Of a stretch of DNA of 64,000 nt, positions 46,632 through 55,508 are shown in pieces. The translations under genes were made by a program, and so were the position numbers. The notes below the pieces were generated by a model that saw nothing but the letters and a program-made list of their open reading frames with translations, did no database searches and was not told the DNA's origin. Positions within the stretch are counted from its first letter, which is position 1, and each line of letters opens with the position of its first letter. The stretch comes from Pantoea sp. (GTDB lineage Bacteria > Pseudomonadota > Gammaproteobacteria > Enterobacterales > Enterobacteriaceae). The stretch covers positions 372,001-436,000 of the forward strand of contig NZ_JAPWKD010000015.1 of assembly GCF_028283705.1 (NCBI RefSeq), given 5' to 3'.

Positions 46632-47402
46632 TTAGCGATCGGCGATGATGATTTCGACGCCCATTTTTTCCAGGGCGCGCACGTACTGCTCGGATATGGC
46701 ACTGTCGGTGACCAGCCGGTGGATACGCTCCACCTCGCGGATCAAACAGAAACTGGTGCGACCAAACTTGCTGGAGTCGGCCACGGCAATGATCTCGCGT
46801 GAGACATCACACATGGCGCGGTTAATCTGCGCCTCTCCCAGCTGGGGTGTGGTAATGCCGGAGGTCAGGTCAAAACCATCGACACCGAGAAACAGTTTGT
46901 CGAAACGGTACTGACGGATATGCTGCTCCGCCGTTGGGCCGTCGATTGACCAGGAAGCGCTGCGTACGTTGCCACCCAGCACCATTAAATGAATGTTTTC
47001 ACGGCTCGCCAGTTCATAAGCGATGTTGATGGCGTTAGTCATCACCACCAAATCCTTCTGTTTGTCCAGATGCCGGGTCATCAGGCTGGTCGTGGAACCG
47101 GAATCGATAATCACCGCTTCCCCGTCATTGATCAGTGCGGCAGCCGCTTTGGCGATGGCGAATTTCACGTCGCGATTGATTTTGCCTTTGTCTTCCAGCG
47201 GTCGATCAAAGACAAACTGACGATTAAGTTGCGCACCGCCATAGCCACGAATCGCGCAGCCGCTTTTTTCCAGCCAGCGCAGGTCATTGCGGATAGTGAC
47301 CGAGCTGACGTTGTACAGGGCGCTGAGATCTTCCACCCGCACCACGCCCTCGCGCCTTAGCTGCTCAATAATCGATTCACGGCGTTGCTCGGTATTGATC
47401 AT
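46632..47402 (-). CDS. Second DeoR-family regulator
   Basis: A 256-residue DeoR-type regulator. Its helix-turn-helix (LSALYNVSSVTIRNDLRWLE) is close to that of AgaR, and the C-terminal sensor domain has IIDSGSTTSLMTRHL and LGVDGFDLTSGITTPQ. It overlaps the ROK kinase gene by 4 bp (ATGA) and is inside the importer operon, so it is probably an autoregulated local repressor. Its similarity to AgaR in the recognition helix suggests overlapping operators. Confidence 0.9.
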   Translation of the reverse strand: MINTEQRRESIIEQLRREGVVRVEDLSALYNVSSVTIRNDLRWLEKSGCAIRGYGGAQLNRQFVFDRPLEDKGKINRDVKFAIAKAAAALINDGEAVIIDSGSTTSLMTRHLDKQKDLVVMTNAINIAYELASRENIHLMVLGGNVRSASWSIDGPTAEQHIRQYRFDKLFLGVDGFDLTSGITTPQLGEAQINRAMCDVSREIIAVADSSKFGRTSFCLIREVERIHRLVTDSAISEQYVRALEKMGVEIIIADR

Positions 47403-48316
47403 AAAGACTCCTCCTGAACAGAGTTGAGTAGCGCAGCACCACGCACGCCGCTGCTGTCACCAAACACCGGTGGCAGAATCACCGCCGGTGGGCTGACGGC
47501 AAATAACCCTTCACGCATGGCATCCGGCAGGCGCGGATAGATTTCAGGAATGTTGGACAAACCGCCACCCAGTACAAAGGCGTCAATGTCCAGCATCATC
47601 TGCAACCCTGCCAGCGCACTGGCGAGGATCGCGATAAACATGCTGAACAGCTGCTGGGCCAGCGGGTCCTGTTGCCGGAAACTGACCATCAACGCAGGCA
47701 GATCGCGGGCCGGATGACCAAAATGCTGGCTTAGCGCCAGCAGACCGCGTCCGGAAACATAACGTTCGTAGCAATCTTTCAGACCACAGTTACAGGCAAA
47801 TGAGGGCAGCTGATAGCGCTGAATCAGGCGTGCAGGCACCGGTAAATGGCCCCATTCGCCCGCCATGCCATGCTTTCCGCTGAACAGTTGTTTATTCACC
47901 ACCAGACCACCCCCTGCGCCGGTGCCGATGATCACGCCAAACACCACCGAATAATCCAGCGTTTGCGGCGAGTGTGCTTCGGATAGCGCAAAGCAGTGGC
48001 AATCATTGCCTATCGCCACCGGCCGGTTGAGCAGGGTTTCGATATCCCGCTTCAGGTTACGACCGGTAAGGCAGGGGACATTGGCCGATAACTGCTGCTG
48101 CGTGCGCGGATCGGTGATACCGGGCAGGCCGATGCCTACTTTTCCTTTGCCACCAAACTGCTGATCGGCCTCCAGGGTGAGTTCCACCAGGCAGTTGAGA
48201 AAGGCGGTGTAATCTTCCCCGGGGGTTGCCACCCGCTGGCGAAACAGCTGCTGCATCCTGTCGTCATAGGCGGCAATTTCAATTTTGGTTCCGCCGATAT
48301 CAAATCCGTAACGCAT
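47399..48316 (-). CDS. ROK-family kinase, NagK-like (candidate GalNAc kinase)
   Basis: A 305-residue ROK sugar kinase resembling E. coli NagK (303 residues). It shows YGFDIGGTKIEIAAYDD, GIGLPGITD, the catalytic Asp-105 in AIGNDCHCFALSEAH, the GTGAGGGLVVN phosphate loop and the zinc site formed by EWGHLPV plus CNCGLKDCYE. As there is no PTS in the cluster, this cytoplasmic kinase would make the 6-phosphate needed by AgaA or AgaS. The sugar preference (GalNAc, GlcNAc or galactosamine) is inferred from context. It lies 15 bp after the ATPase gene. Confidence 0.87.
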   Translation of the reverse strand: MRYGFDIGGTKIEIAAYDDRMQQLFRQRVATPGEDYTAFLNCLVELTLEADQQFGGKGKVGIGLPGITDPRTQQQLSANVPCLTGRNLKRDIETLLNRPVAIGNDCHCFALSEAHSPQTLDYSVVFGVIIGTGAGGGLVVNKQLFSGKHGMAGEWGHLPVPARLIQRYQLPSFACNCGLKDCYERYVSGRGLLALSQHFGHPARDLPALMVSFRQQDPLAQQLFSMFIAILASALAGLQMMLDIDAFVLGGGLSNIPEIYPRLPDAMREGLFAVSPPAVILPPVFGDSSGVRGAALLNSVQEESL

Positions 48317-48331
48317 AGGGTTGTCCTGGGA

Positions 48332-49456
48332 TTAGAGGCCTGCCGGGCGCAGCACACGCCCATGGGTGATATCAAACAAATGAGCATGGTCCAGCGCCAG
48401 TTGCAGCCCGATGCGCTCGCCCGGTTGTGACGCCCAGCCAGGGGAAGAAGGGAAGCGCGCCACAAAATGGCGGCCTGCCACATCGCAATGCACGATCTCT
48501 TCATTGCCCATATGTTCGACCGTCTGCACCGTCGCCGGTAACGCCCCCGGCGCATCCGCCGTGGTGATCAGCACATGCTCCGGGCGGATACCGAGGCAGA
48601 TTTGCGCTTCACTGTAGCCGTTCAGACGCGCCGCCACGCTGGCAGGCAGCACCAGCTTGCCGGCATCGTCAAATGACAAGGCAGGTTGGCCGTTATTCGT
48701 GGTAATAGTTACATCATGCAGGTTCATAGCCGGACTGCCGATAAACGCGGCCACGAATTTGTTTGCTGGCTGATGATAGAGGGTCACCGGCTTGTCCACC
48801 TGTTGAATCACGCCACGATCCAGCACGCAGATGCGATCGCCCATGGTCATAGCTTCCACCTGATCGTGGGTGACATAAATCATGGTTGAAGGTAAGCCTT
48901 CCGCTTTGAGTTGCTGATGCAGATTGATCAGTTGCAGGCGCATCGAGACACGCAATTTCGCATCGAGATTGGATAGCGGTTCATCAAACAAAAACACGCG
49001 TGGACGACGCACAATCGCGCGGCCCAGCGCCACACGCTGGCACTGACCACCTGAAAGCTGACCCGGCTTGCGCTCCAGTAAGTGGCTGATTTCCAGGTTC
49101 TCTGCCGCTTCGCGTACCCGGCGGTCAATCTCCTCGCGTGGCATTTTGCCGCTCAGGCTAAACGCCATATTTTTATATACCGTCATATGTGGGTACAACG
49201 CGTAGTTCTGGAACACCATTGCCACTTCCCGATCTTTAGGTAGTACCTGATTGACGCACCGATTTTGAATCATGATTTCACCTGCACTGATGCTTTCCAG
49301 CCCGGCAATCATGCGCAGCAAGGTTGATTTTGCGCAGCCGGATGGCCCGACAAACACCATGAATTCACCTTCCTGAATCGAAAGCTCAATACCGTGCAGC
49401 GCCTGGAAGCCGTTGGGATAAATTTTCTTCACATCATGTAGTTGAATGCCAGACAT
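48332..49456 (-). CDS. ABC importer ATPase, UgpC/MalK-like
   Basis: A 374-residue ATPase of the carbohydrate CUT1 class with a C-terminal regulatory TOBE/OB region. The Walker A motif reads GPSGCAKST (37-45) with Ala-42 where most members have Gly. The signature LSGGQCQRVALGRA, Walker B VFLFDEPLSNLDAKLR and switch His (VTHDQVEAMTMGD) are intact. It should energise the two adjacent permeases. It is in the same operon as the permeases and ROK kinase. Confidence 0.92.
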   Translation of the reverse strand: MSGIQLHDVKKIYPNGFQALHGIELSIQEGEFMVFVGPSGCAKSTLLRMIAGLESISAGEIMIQNRCVNQVLPKDREVAMVFQNYALYPHMTVYKNMAFSLSGKMPREEIDRRVREAAENLEISHLLERKPGQLSGGQCQRVALGRAIVRRPRVFLFDEPLSNLDAKLRVSMRLQLINLHQQLKAEGLPSTMIYVTHDQVEAMTMGDRICVLDRGVIQQVDKPVTLYHQPANKFVAAFIGSPAMNLHDVTITTNNGQPALSFDDAGKLVLPASVAARLNGYSEAQICLGIRPEHVLITTADAPGALPATVQTVEHMGNEEIVHCDVAGRHFVARFPSSPGWASQPGERIGLQLALDHAHLFDITHGRVLRPAGL

Positions 49457-49482
49457 AGCTGCTTCCTCATGTTGGGGGGCAA

Positions 49483-50352
49483 TTACCCTTTAACTCCGGC
49501 GCTGGCGATTCCCTGGATGAAATAGCGCTGGAAAAAGATGAATAAAATCAGCATCGGCAGCACCGCCATCAGCGCGCCAGCCATTAGCATTGGATAGGGC
49601 ACGCCTGCCCGACTGGCGAGTGACGCCAGTCCCACCGGCAGGGTTAACTTATCGACGCTGGTATTAACGATTAATGGCCACATCAGGTTATTCCAGGCCC
49701 ACAGGCCATTAATAATGATGCAGGCAATCAATCCCGGACGAATCAGCGGCAGCAGAATGCGCCAGAAAATCGCGAAATGGTTGTAGCCATCAAGCAATGC
49801 GGCTTCTTCCAGCTCGCGCGGCACGCCAAGGAAGAACTGTCTCAACAGAAAGGTGGCGTAAATACTGAAGATGCCGGGCAGGATCAGACCACTCAGGGTG
49901 TTTACCAGACCGAGTTTCTGCACGATAAGAAACTGCGGAATCAGGAAGGCCTGGGCGGGCACCATCAGAATCGAGACGCACAACATGAACACCGTGTCGC
50001 GACCACGAAATGTCAGGCGCGAGAAGCCATAGGCGGCCATTGCCGCAATCAACATTTGCAGTGTGACGGTGAAAAAGGTGTAAAGAAACGAGTTGATATA
50101 AAAGGTGGTGAAGGGGATCTCAGTCAGAATACGGTGATAAGCCTGTAACGAAGGATGCTGAGGCAGAATCGCCAGCGGAATCTGGATGCTTTCCGGCTGG
50201 GTTTTCAGTGAGGTCAGCAACATCCAGATAAACGGCACCAGCGAGATAAGGCTTGCCAGCGTCATCAACGCGTATACCGTCAGACGGCGGATTTTTTCCT
50301 GATGCTGACGACGAAACCACGCCAGTTCTTCTGATTGGGGGAATGTGCTCAT
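49483..50352 (-). CDS. ABC importer permease, MalG/UgpE-like
   Basis: A 289-residue inner-membrane permease of the CUT1 class with six hydrophobic segments, the first at about residues 25-47. The EAA loop is EEAALLDGYNHFAIFWRILLPLIRPG, the site that contacts the ATPase. A TGAGGAAA site precedes the ATG at 50352, 11 bp after the upstream permease gene. Confidence 0.92.
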   Translation of the reverse strand: MSTFPQSEELAWFRRQHQEKIRRLTVYALMTLASLISLVPFIWMLLTSLKTQPESIQIPLAILPQHPSLQAYHRILTEIPFTTFYINSFLYTFFTVTLQMLIAAMAAYGFSRLTFRGRDTVFMLCVSILMVPAQAFLIPQFLIVQKLGLVNTLSGLILPGIFSIYATFLLRQFFLGVPRELEEAALLDGYNHFAIFWRILLPLIRPGLIACIIINGLWAWNNLMWPLIVNTSVDKLTLPVGLASLASRAGVPYPMLMAGALMAVLPMLILFIFFQRYFIQGIASAGVKG

Positions 50353-50363
50353 GGCGGATTTCC

Positions 50364-51296
50364 TCAGGTAACCTTGATTTTTTTACCAATAAACATCTGC
50401 ACCAGGCTGATCACCAGGGTCACGAAAAACAGCATCACAGCGATAGCAGAGGCATAACCTTTTTCCTGTAAATAAAAGGCGTATTTATAGAACAGGAACG
50501 TCACCGTCATGGCATCACTTTCAATCATCGAACGGTCGAACATTAAAAAGATAACGTCGAATATTTGTATCACTTCAATGAAACTCATGATCGACACGAA
50601 AAATAATGTCGGCAACATCAGCGGTAACGTAATAAAGAAGAAGCGGCGCAGGGTGCCAATGCCATCAATATCGGCGGCTTCATACACCTGACGGGGAATA
50701 TTTTGTAATCCGGCCAGCAGGATAATGATTTTTAACGCCAGCGATGACCAGATGATAATGATGGAAACGCTGAGGTGCACCACTTTGGGATCGGAGAGCC
50801 AGTCAACCTGCGAAATACCAATAAATCCCAGCATATGGTTAACCAGACCGAAATCACCGTTAAACAGCCATTGCCACACCATCGCCACCGCTGCGGGCAT
50901 GGTGATAGCAGGGAGAAAAAGCAGGGTGCGGAACAGCGTCTTACCGCGAATCGGCTGGTTCAGACCGATTGCCAGCAGCAGCGAAAGGGCAAGGCTGACC
51001 GGCACGCACACCACCACATAGAACAGGGTATTGAGCGTAGCGGTATAAAAATCATCATCCGTGAACAGGTCACGATAATTATCCAGACTGACCTCGGTCC
51101 AGTTCATAAACTGATTGAGATCGGTAAAGCTATAAAAAAATGTCTGGAGAAAAGGAATGAAATAAAATACCAGTAAGCCGATAACCAGCGGAGCGATCAT
51201 TATCCAGCCCCAGAAACGCTCGGCTCGTTCCAGACTACTGACATTTTTTACCGTTTTCACGCGCGGGATAACGGTAGCAGGGGAGATATTTTCCAT
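50364..51296 (-). CDS. ABC importer permease, MalF/UgpA-like
   Basis: A 310-residue inner-membrane permease with six hydrophobic segments; the first is about residues 30-50 (GWIMIAPLVIGLLVFYFIPFLQ). The EAA loop is YEAADIDGIGTLRRFFFITLPLMLPT. It pairs with the MalG-like subunit. The start follows GGAG about 10 bases upstream, just downstream of a palindromic repeat that separates this gene from the binding-protein gene. Confidence 0.92.
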   Translation of the reverse strand: MENISPATVIPRVKTVKNVSSLERAERFWGWIMIAPLVIGLLVFYFIPFLQTFFYSFTDLNQFMNWTEVSLDNYRDLFTDDDFYTATLNTLFYVVVCVPVSLALSLLLAIGLNQPIRGKTLFRTLLFLPAITMPAAVAMVWQWLFNGDFGLVNHMLGFIGISQVDWLSDPKVVHLSVSIIIIWSSLALKIIILLAGLQNIPRQVYEAADIDGIGTLRRFFFITLPLMLPTLFFVSIMSFIEVIQIFDVIFLMFDRSMIESDAMTVTFLFYKYAFYLQEKGYASAIAVMLFFVTLVISLVQMFIGKKIKVT

Positions 51297-51312
51297 CTTT
51301 ATCGGCTCCGAA

Positions 51313-51366
51313 GTGGCGCAATTTATCGCGCGGGAACGGATAGCAGCGCGATCAATCGCGCTGCTA
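51313..51366. repeat. Two REP-like palindromes inside the importer operon
   Basis: A GTGGCGCAATTTATCGCGC half (51313-51331) is followed by TAGCAGCGCGATCAATCGCG.. (51341-51366), a near-perfect 26-base palindrome. The pair fills most of the 75-bp gap between the binding-protein stop and the permease start. Such hairpins commonly stabilise the upstream mRNA and let the binding protein be made in excess over the membrane subunits. Confidence 0.7.
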
Positions 51367-51371
51367 CAAAA

Positions 51372-52637
51372 TTATTTTTCCATCACACGGCTGATTTTCT
51401 TCACCGACTTATCCATTTCTTCTTTGGCATCTGCGCCCATAAAGATTTTCTTCAGGCTGCTGATCCACATATTTTGCCACTTCGGTGTATTGGTCCCGGC
51501 GGTGGGGTAAGCGGTGGCGTGATCCAGTGCAGTCAGATAGGCGGTGACGTCAACCTGCTTCACATTGGCAGCCCAGGCTGGCATCGCCTGTTTGTTGGCC
51601 GGAATGACCGCAGCTGCCAACTCCTCCTGCGATGATTTCTGCGCCATAAAGGAGACATAACGCCAGGCAGCATCTTTATGTTTACCATTGGCGTACAAGG
51701 CAAAGCCCAGACTGTGTGCCACACCGGCTTCTTTATCGATGCGCGGCATTTCAATCACGCCAATATGATCGTTAATTTGTGGGTTGCTGGCGAAGGGTGC
51801 CGCCTGCCAGGAACCGGCGTACACCATCGCGGCTCGATTCGAGGTAAACACCGAGTCGGTTTTCAGTTCACTCATCTGATTGGCGGTCGGCAGCAGGCCA
51901 CCTTTCATCATTTGCTGCAATTGCTGATACACCCAGATCGCGTTATCGCTGGCGATATCGGTCGGCTGGCCGTTGGTTGGTACGATATGCACACCTTTCT
52001 GATACAGCAGGTTCAGGTAGCTTTCCTGGCCGTCATTGCTGAGATCCATATACAGCGGGAAGGCGTCGCCTTTCAGTTTCGTTTTCAGCGCGGTGGCGGT
52101 GGTTTTCAGGTCATCCCAGGTCCAGCCTTTTTTCGGATAGCTGACACCAGCCTGATCAAACAGTTTTTTGTTGTACCAGACGGCAATCGCATCCACATCA
52201 CGCGGGATAGCCAGCTGGTTGCCATCAAACTGGTAGGCTTTCACTGAACTGGCGACGATGTTGTTCAGATCGACCGATTTATCGTTCAGGTAGCCATTCA
52301 GCGGGGCCAGCACATGGTTCTGCGCATACTGGATAAAGTAGGGCATATTCACCCAAAAGATATCCGGTGCCACACCACCGGCGACGGCAGAATCCAGTTT
52401 GACGAAATACTGTGAAGCCGGTACCACTTCTATATCAATATTGATATCCGGGTTAGCCTTTTCGAATGACTGAGCAATTTTTTGCTCAGCAGGAAGTTGA
52501 TTTCGATCCCAAATAGCGTAACGCAACGTTATTTTATCGGCTGCCTGGCTGAGTGCAGGAATTAAAAGTGCGACAGCTAATGTGATTCCGGAAATTACTG
52601 GCCTGATATGAGACTTATTGTTTTTTGCAGACAGCAT
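51372..52637 (-). CDS. Extracellular solute-binding protein, family 1
   Basis: A 421-residue periplasmic binding protein of the CUT1 ABC class. The N-terminal signal peptide ends near SQAADK (about residue 33). The mature part begins ITLRYAIWDRNQL and shows the family segment FEKANPDINIDIEVVPASQY and the hinge-region AMVYAGSWQ. The first of seven genes, it is preceded by CTTTC-type operators and followed by a REP pair. The binding pocket should hold an amino-sugar glycan fragment, given the downstream kinase and divergent glycosidase; this is inference. Confidence 0.9.
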   Translation of the reverse strand: MLSAKNNKSHIRPVISGITLAVALLIPALSQAADKITLRYAIWDRNQLPAEQKIAQSFEKANPDINIDIEVVPASQYFVKLDSAVAGGVAPDIFWVNMPYFIQYAQNHVLAPLNGYLNDKSVDLNNIVASSVKAYQFDGNQLAIPRDVDAIAVWYNKKLFDQAGVSYPKKGWTWDDLKTTATALKTKLKGDAFPLYMDLSNDGQESYLNLLYQKGVHIVPTNGQPTDIASDNAIWVYQQLQQMMKGGLLPTANQMSELKTDSVFTSNRAAMVYAGSWQAAPFASNPQINDHIGVIEMPRIDKEAGVAHSLGFALYANGKHKDAAWRYVSFMAQKSSQEELAAAVIPANKQAMPAWAANVKQVDVTAYLTALDHATAYPTAGTNTPKWQNMWISSLKKIFMGADAKEEMDKSVKKISRVMEK

Positions 52638-53090
52638 GACACAACCCTCATCAATAAAAAGTATTTCGCTGGAAAGACCCGGTGTTGGTGAATGATTTTG
52701 TAAACCATCCGTAATCTGGCTGTCAACAACGAAAAAGTGTAAGTGTGAGTGGCGATTTTCCTTTCGATCTTTCGGAATCGAAAGGTTTTCGACAGGGTTT
52801 TACGCATCATTTCGTAACACAAGCAGTGAAACGAAAGAATGGAAAGGCGGTAATGATCTAATTAGCAAGGCTTTTTTCTGCACGGATTGGCAGAGTTCAT
52901 ATGACATTAATAACGCTAATTAAAACTTAAGTCCTGACATTATTTCTGCCCGGCTTTCAGTGTTTGCAGGAAAATATTATGATTTGCGAGCTGCGTCATC
53001 TTATTTTCTTATTACCTTTTTTTTCTATTTTTTCTTTTCAGTATGCGTGCTATTAAATTGCCCAACTTCTGACGCTATAAGGGATGAACC
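52638..53090. promoter_or_regulatory. Divergent control region of the importer operon and the GH123-like gene
   Basis: A 453-bp gap without a convincing gene. The part near 52761-52784 reads CTTTCGAT-CTTTCGGA-ATCGAAAG: two direct and one inverted CTTTCG unit in three adjacent 8-mers. A second cluster, GAAACGAAAGAATGGAAAG, is at 52828-52846. The right half (52920-53060) is strongly AT-rich with pyrimidine runs, and probably holds the promoter of the glycosidase gene. The motif matches the CTTTC clusters upstream of kbaZ and agaS. Confidence 0.6.
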
Positions 53091-54761
53091 ATGACGTTAC
53101 ATCTGCGGCTGACTTCGTCGCTGGAAAAAATGTTCCACCAAAAAACAATTACCGATGTAAAGCAACTGACGGTAGCCAGTATTCTTTCCAATGAAACATT
53201 TTCCTTTCAGGCGCAATATTTTCTGCCCTCGCAGGAACGTAAAACCCGCCGCACTTTGTCCTGGTCAGTGGAGAGTGAGTTGCTACCATGGTTGCAGCTG
53301 TATCAGGTCACCTCAGTGCCGGGCCATCTGCCTTGTTACAACACCGTGGATGAACATTATCTGACCACCGAACCGGGCCTGTTTCCGGACCTGCTGATGC
53401 CGCTGACTACGCCTGCGCTGCAAATTACTTGCAACTATCAGGGGGCACTGTGGCTCTGCCTGACACCTCCGGCCACCGGTTTGCCGCCGGGACAGCACAA
53501 TATTACCCTGTGCTTGCAGGATAAAGAGGACAGCAGCCTGGTAAGCGAAAGCGCACTGACGCTGACGGTGTTACCTGATGCGCTGCCAGAGCAGCAGCTT
53601 TACCATACCGAATGGATTCATACCGATTGCCTGGCGAATTACTATCAACTGCCGGTATTCAGTGAGGAGTACTGGCAGGCAGTGCGAAACTTTGTACAAA
53701 GCGCAGTGGCGCATGGCGTCAATATGATGCTGACCCCGCTGTTTACGCCGCCGCTCGATACCGCACCGGGCACGGTGCGCACAGAGGTGCAGCTGGTTGA
53801 TGTGGCGGATGATGGGCAAGGGGGTTACCGCTTTGGTTTTGAACGCCTGGCGCGCTGGGTGTCTTTATGCCGGGAAGAGGGGATACGTGACTTTGAGATC
53901 GCCCACTTTTTCACCCAATGGGGAGCAGCTCATGCGCCGCATGTGGCGGTGCAATTGCCGGACGGTAGCCAGGAAGCGCGTTTTGGCTGGCATACCGATG
54001 CGTTTGGCGAACAGTGGCGTCACTTTCTCACTGCCTTCCTGCCGCAGTTGACCGCCTGGTTTACTCAGCAGGGATTGCAGGATCGTGTGTGGTTCCATAT
54101 TTCCGATGAGCCGACCGATCAGCATCTGGAAAACTATCGTAAAGCCAGCGACCTGCTGCGCCCGTTAATCTCCGGCTATCGCACGCTGGATGCCTTGTCC
54201 GATTACGATTTCTATCGACTCGGCCTGGTGGAGAAACCCGTTACCGCCTCTGATCATCTGGAACCTTTTCTGGAGAATCAGGTGCCCGGCCAATGGACCT
54301 ACTATTGCTGCGCCCAGTATCAGGACGTTGCCAACCGTTTTATGGCGCAGCCGTCGGTGCGCAACCGTATCCTTGGGGTGCAGCTGTGGTTGTATCGCAT
54401 TGAAGGTTTTTTACATTGGGGTTTTAACTTCTATAACAGCGAGCTGTCACGCGAAGCGATTGATCCCTTCGCGGTCACCGATGGCTTGCAGGCGTTTCCG
54501 GCAGGCGATCCTTTCCTGGTCTATCCTGGTAAAGACTTCACGCCTTTACCCTCGATTCGTCTGAAGGTGCTGCTGGAAGCGTTACAGGATCTGCGGGCGT
54601 TACAATTACTGGAAAGGTTGCAGGGACGTGCAGCGGTAGAAGCTTTAGTGGATGAGATGATGGGAATGCGCATCACCTTTAAGGTCTGGCCTGCTGATGC
54701 GGAGAAATTGCTGCGGCTGCGCCACGAGGTCAACCGGCGCATTGCCAGCAACAAGGCATAA
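53091..54761 (+). CDS. DUF4091/GH123-like glycoside hydrolase
   Basis: A 556-residue protein with a beta-rich N-terminal region (about 1-165) followed by a TIM-barrel-type domain with the DUF4091 segment. GH123 enzymes, which share this fold, are beta-N-acetylgalactosaminidases with substrate-assisted catalysis by an adjacent Asp-Glu pair; here Asp-339 and Glu-340 in HISDEPTDQH fit that pair. No signal peptide is visible, so it should act in the cytoplasm on imported oligosaccharides. It is divergent from the importer operon and shares its control region. The GalNAc-releasing role is inferred from the fold and the neighbours. Confidence 0.78.
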   Translation: MTLHLRLTSSLEKMFHQKTITDVKQLTVASILSNETFSFQAQYFLPSQERKTRRTLSWSVESELLPWLQLYQVTSVPGHLPCYNTVDEHYLTTEPGLFPDLLMPLTTPALQITCNYQGALWLCLTPPATGLPPGQHNITLCLQDKEDSSLVSESALTLTVLPDALPEQQLYHTEWIHTDCLANYYQLPVFSEEYWQAVRNFVQSAVAHGVNMMLTPLFTPPLDTAPGTVRTEVQLVDVADDGQGGYRFGFERLARWVSLCREEGIRDFEIAHFFTQWGAAHAPHVAVQLPDGSQEARFGWHTDAFGEQWRHFLTAFLPQLTAWFTQQGLQDRVWFHISDEPTDQHLENYRKASDLLRPLISGYRTLDALSDYDFYRLGLVEKPVTASDHLEPFLENQVPGQWTYYCCAQYQDVANRFMAQPSVRNRILGVQLWLYRIEGFLHWGFNFYNSELSREAIDPFAVTDGLQAFPAGDPFLVYPGKDFTPLPSIRLKVLLEALQDLRALQLLERLQGRAAVEALVDEMMGMRITFKVWPADAEKLLRLRHEVNRRIASNKA

Positions 54762-54776
54762 CCTTGCGGTTTAATG

Positions 54777-54788
54777 AACCGGTCGGTT
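54777..54788. promoter_or_regulatory. TetR-type operator ahead of the tetR-family gene
   Basis: AACCGGTCGGTT is a 5-2-5 inverted repeat (AACCG / CGGTT). It lies 36 bp before the start of the TetR-family gene and just before a TATGCT box at 54793-54798, a position suited to autorepression. Similar AACCG..CGGTT sites are common for TetR/AcrR-type repressors. Confidence 0.5.
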
Positions 54789-54824
54789 TTGTTATGCTGC
54801 CCGTTCAGCCGCAAAGAGGATGTT

Positions 54825-55445
54825 ATGCGCACACTTACCGATGAAAAAAGACAGGCCATTATGACCGCCGCCTCTGCCGTGTTTCAGGAACACGGCTACG
54901 AGCGGGCCTCAATGAATGAAGTTGCCCGCCGTGCCGGCGGTTCTAAGGCCACGTTATACAACTATTTTCCTTCCAAAGAAGCCCTGTTTGAGGCGGTAGT
55001 CAGAACTTACAGCACCCATTATCTGACCGAAGCCGCCGGGGATATTTTCAACGACGATGGCAGCGAACTCAGCCTGGAAAACAAACTCCACCGTTTTGGT
55101 AAAGGTATGCTGAGCGTGCTGATGAGCGACAGCCAGGCACTGCAACTTTATCGCGTGGTGGTCGGTGAAGCCGGTCATTCGGATATCGGCGCGTTGTTTT
55201 ATGAATCCGGCGTGCGGGAAAGTATGGAAATGCTCTCCAGCCTGATGAAAAGCCATATGGAGCAGGGCGATCTGGCGGAAACTTGCCCGATGCTGCGCGC
55301 GCGCCAGTTTTCCGCGTTGCTGAAAGCCGAAGTGGATGAATTGCTGCTGAAAAAAGAGATGGGTACTTTTTCTGAAAGCCGCGTCACCGAGATGGTGGCA
55401 GCGGCAGTGAACCTGTTTCTGGTCGGTGCCTGCCGCCGCACGTAA
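54825..55445 (+). CDS. TetR/AcrR-family transcriptional regulator
   Basis: A 206-residue TetR-type repressor. The N-terminal helix-turn-helix runs about residues 9-55 (AIMTAASAVFQEHGYERAS, then SKATLYNYFPSKEALFEAVV). The C-terminal ligand domain is of the AcrR/AefR type. The ATG at 54825 has AGAGGA seven bases upstream; the frame runs on to 54774 without one and would swallow the operator. No efflux gene is adjacent; the target may be the DUF3313 lipoprotein gene or distant. Confidence 0.9.
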   Translation: MRTLTDEKRQAIMTAASAVFQEHGYERASMNEVARRAGGSKATLYNYFPSKEALFEAVVRTYSTHYLTEAAGDIFNDDGSELSLENKLHRFGKGMLSVLMSDSQALQLYRVVVGEAGHSDIGALFYESGVRESMEMLSSLMKSHMEQGDLAETCPMLRARQFSALLKAEVDELLLKKEMGTFSESRVTEMVAAAVNLFLVGACRRT

Positions 55446-55467
55446 CGCTTGAAAGCTGCACGGACGG

Positions 55468-55495
55468 GTAGCGGTGCGATTTATCGCACCGCTAC
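55468..55495. repeat. REP-like palindrome
   Basis: A 28-base palindrome from GTAGCGGTGCGAT to CGCACCGCTAC with perfect arms. It lies between the convergent TetR gene and the lipoprotein gene, 23 bp after the tetR stop, and can act as a bidirectional terminator. Confidence 0.75.
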
Positions 55496-55508
55496 ATCAA
55501 TCGAGCTG

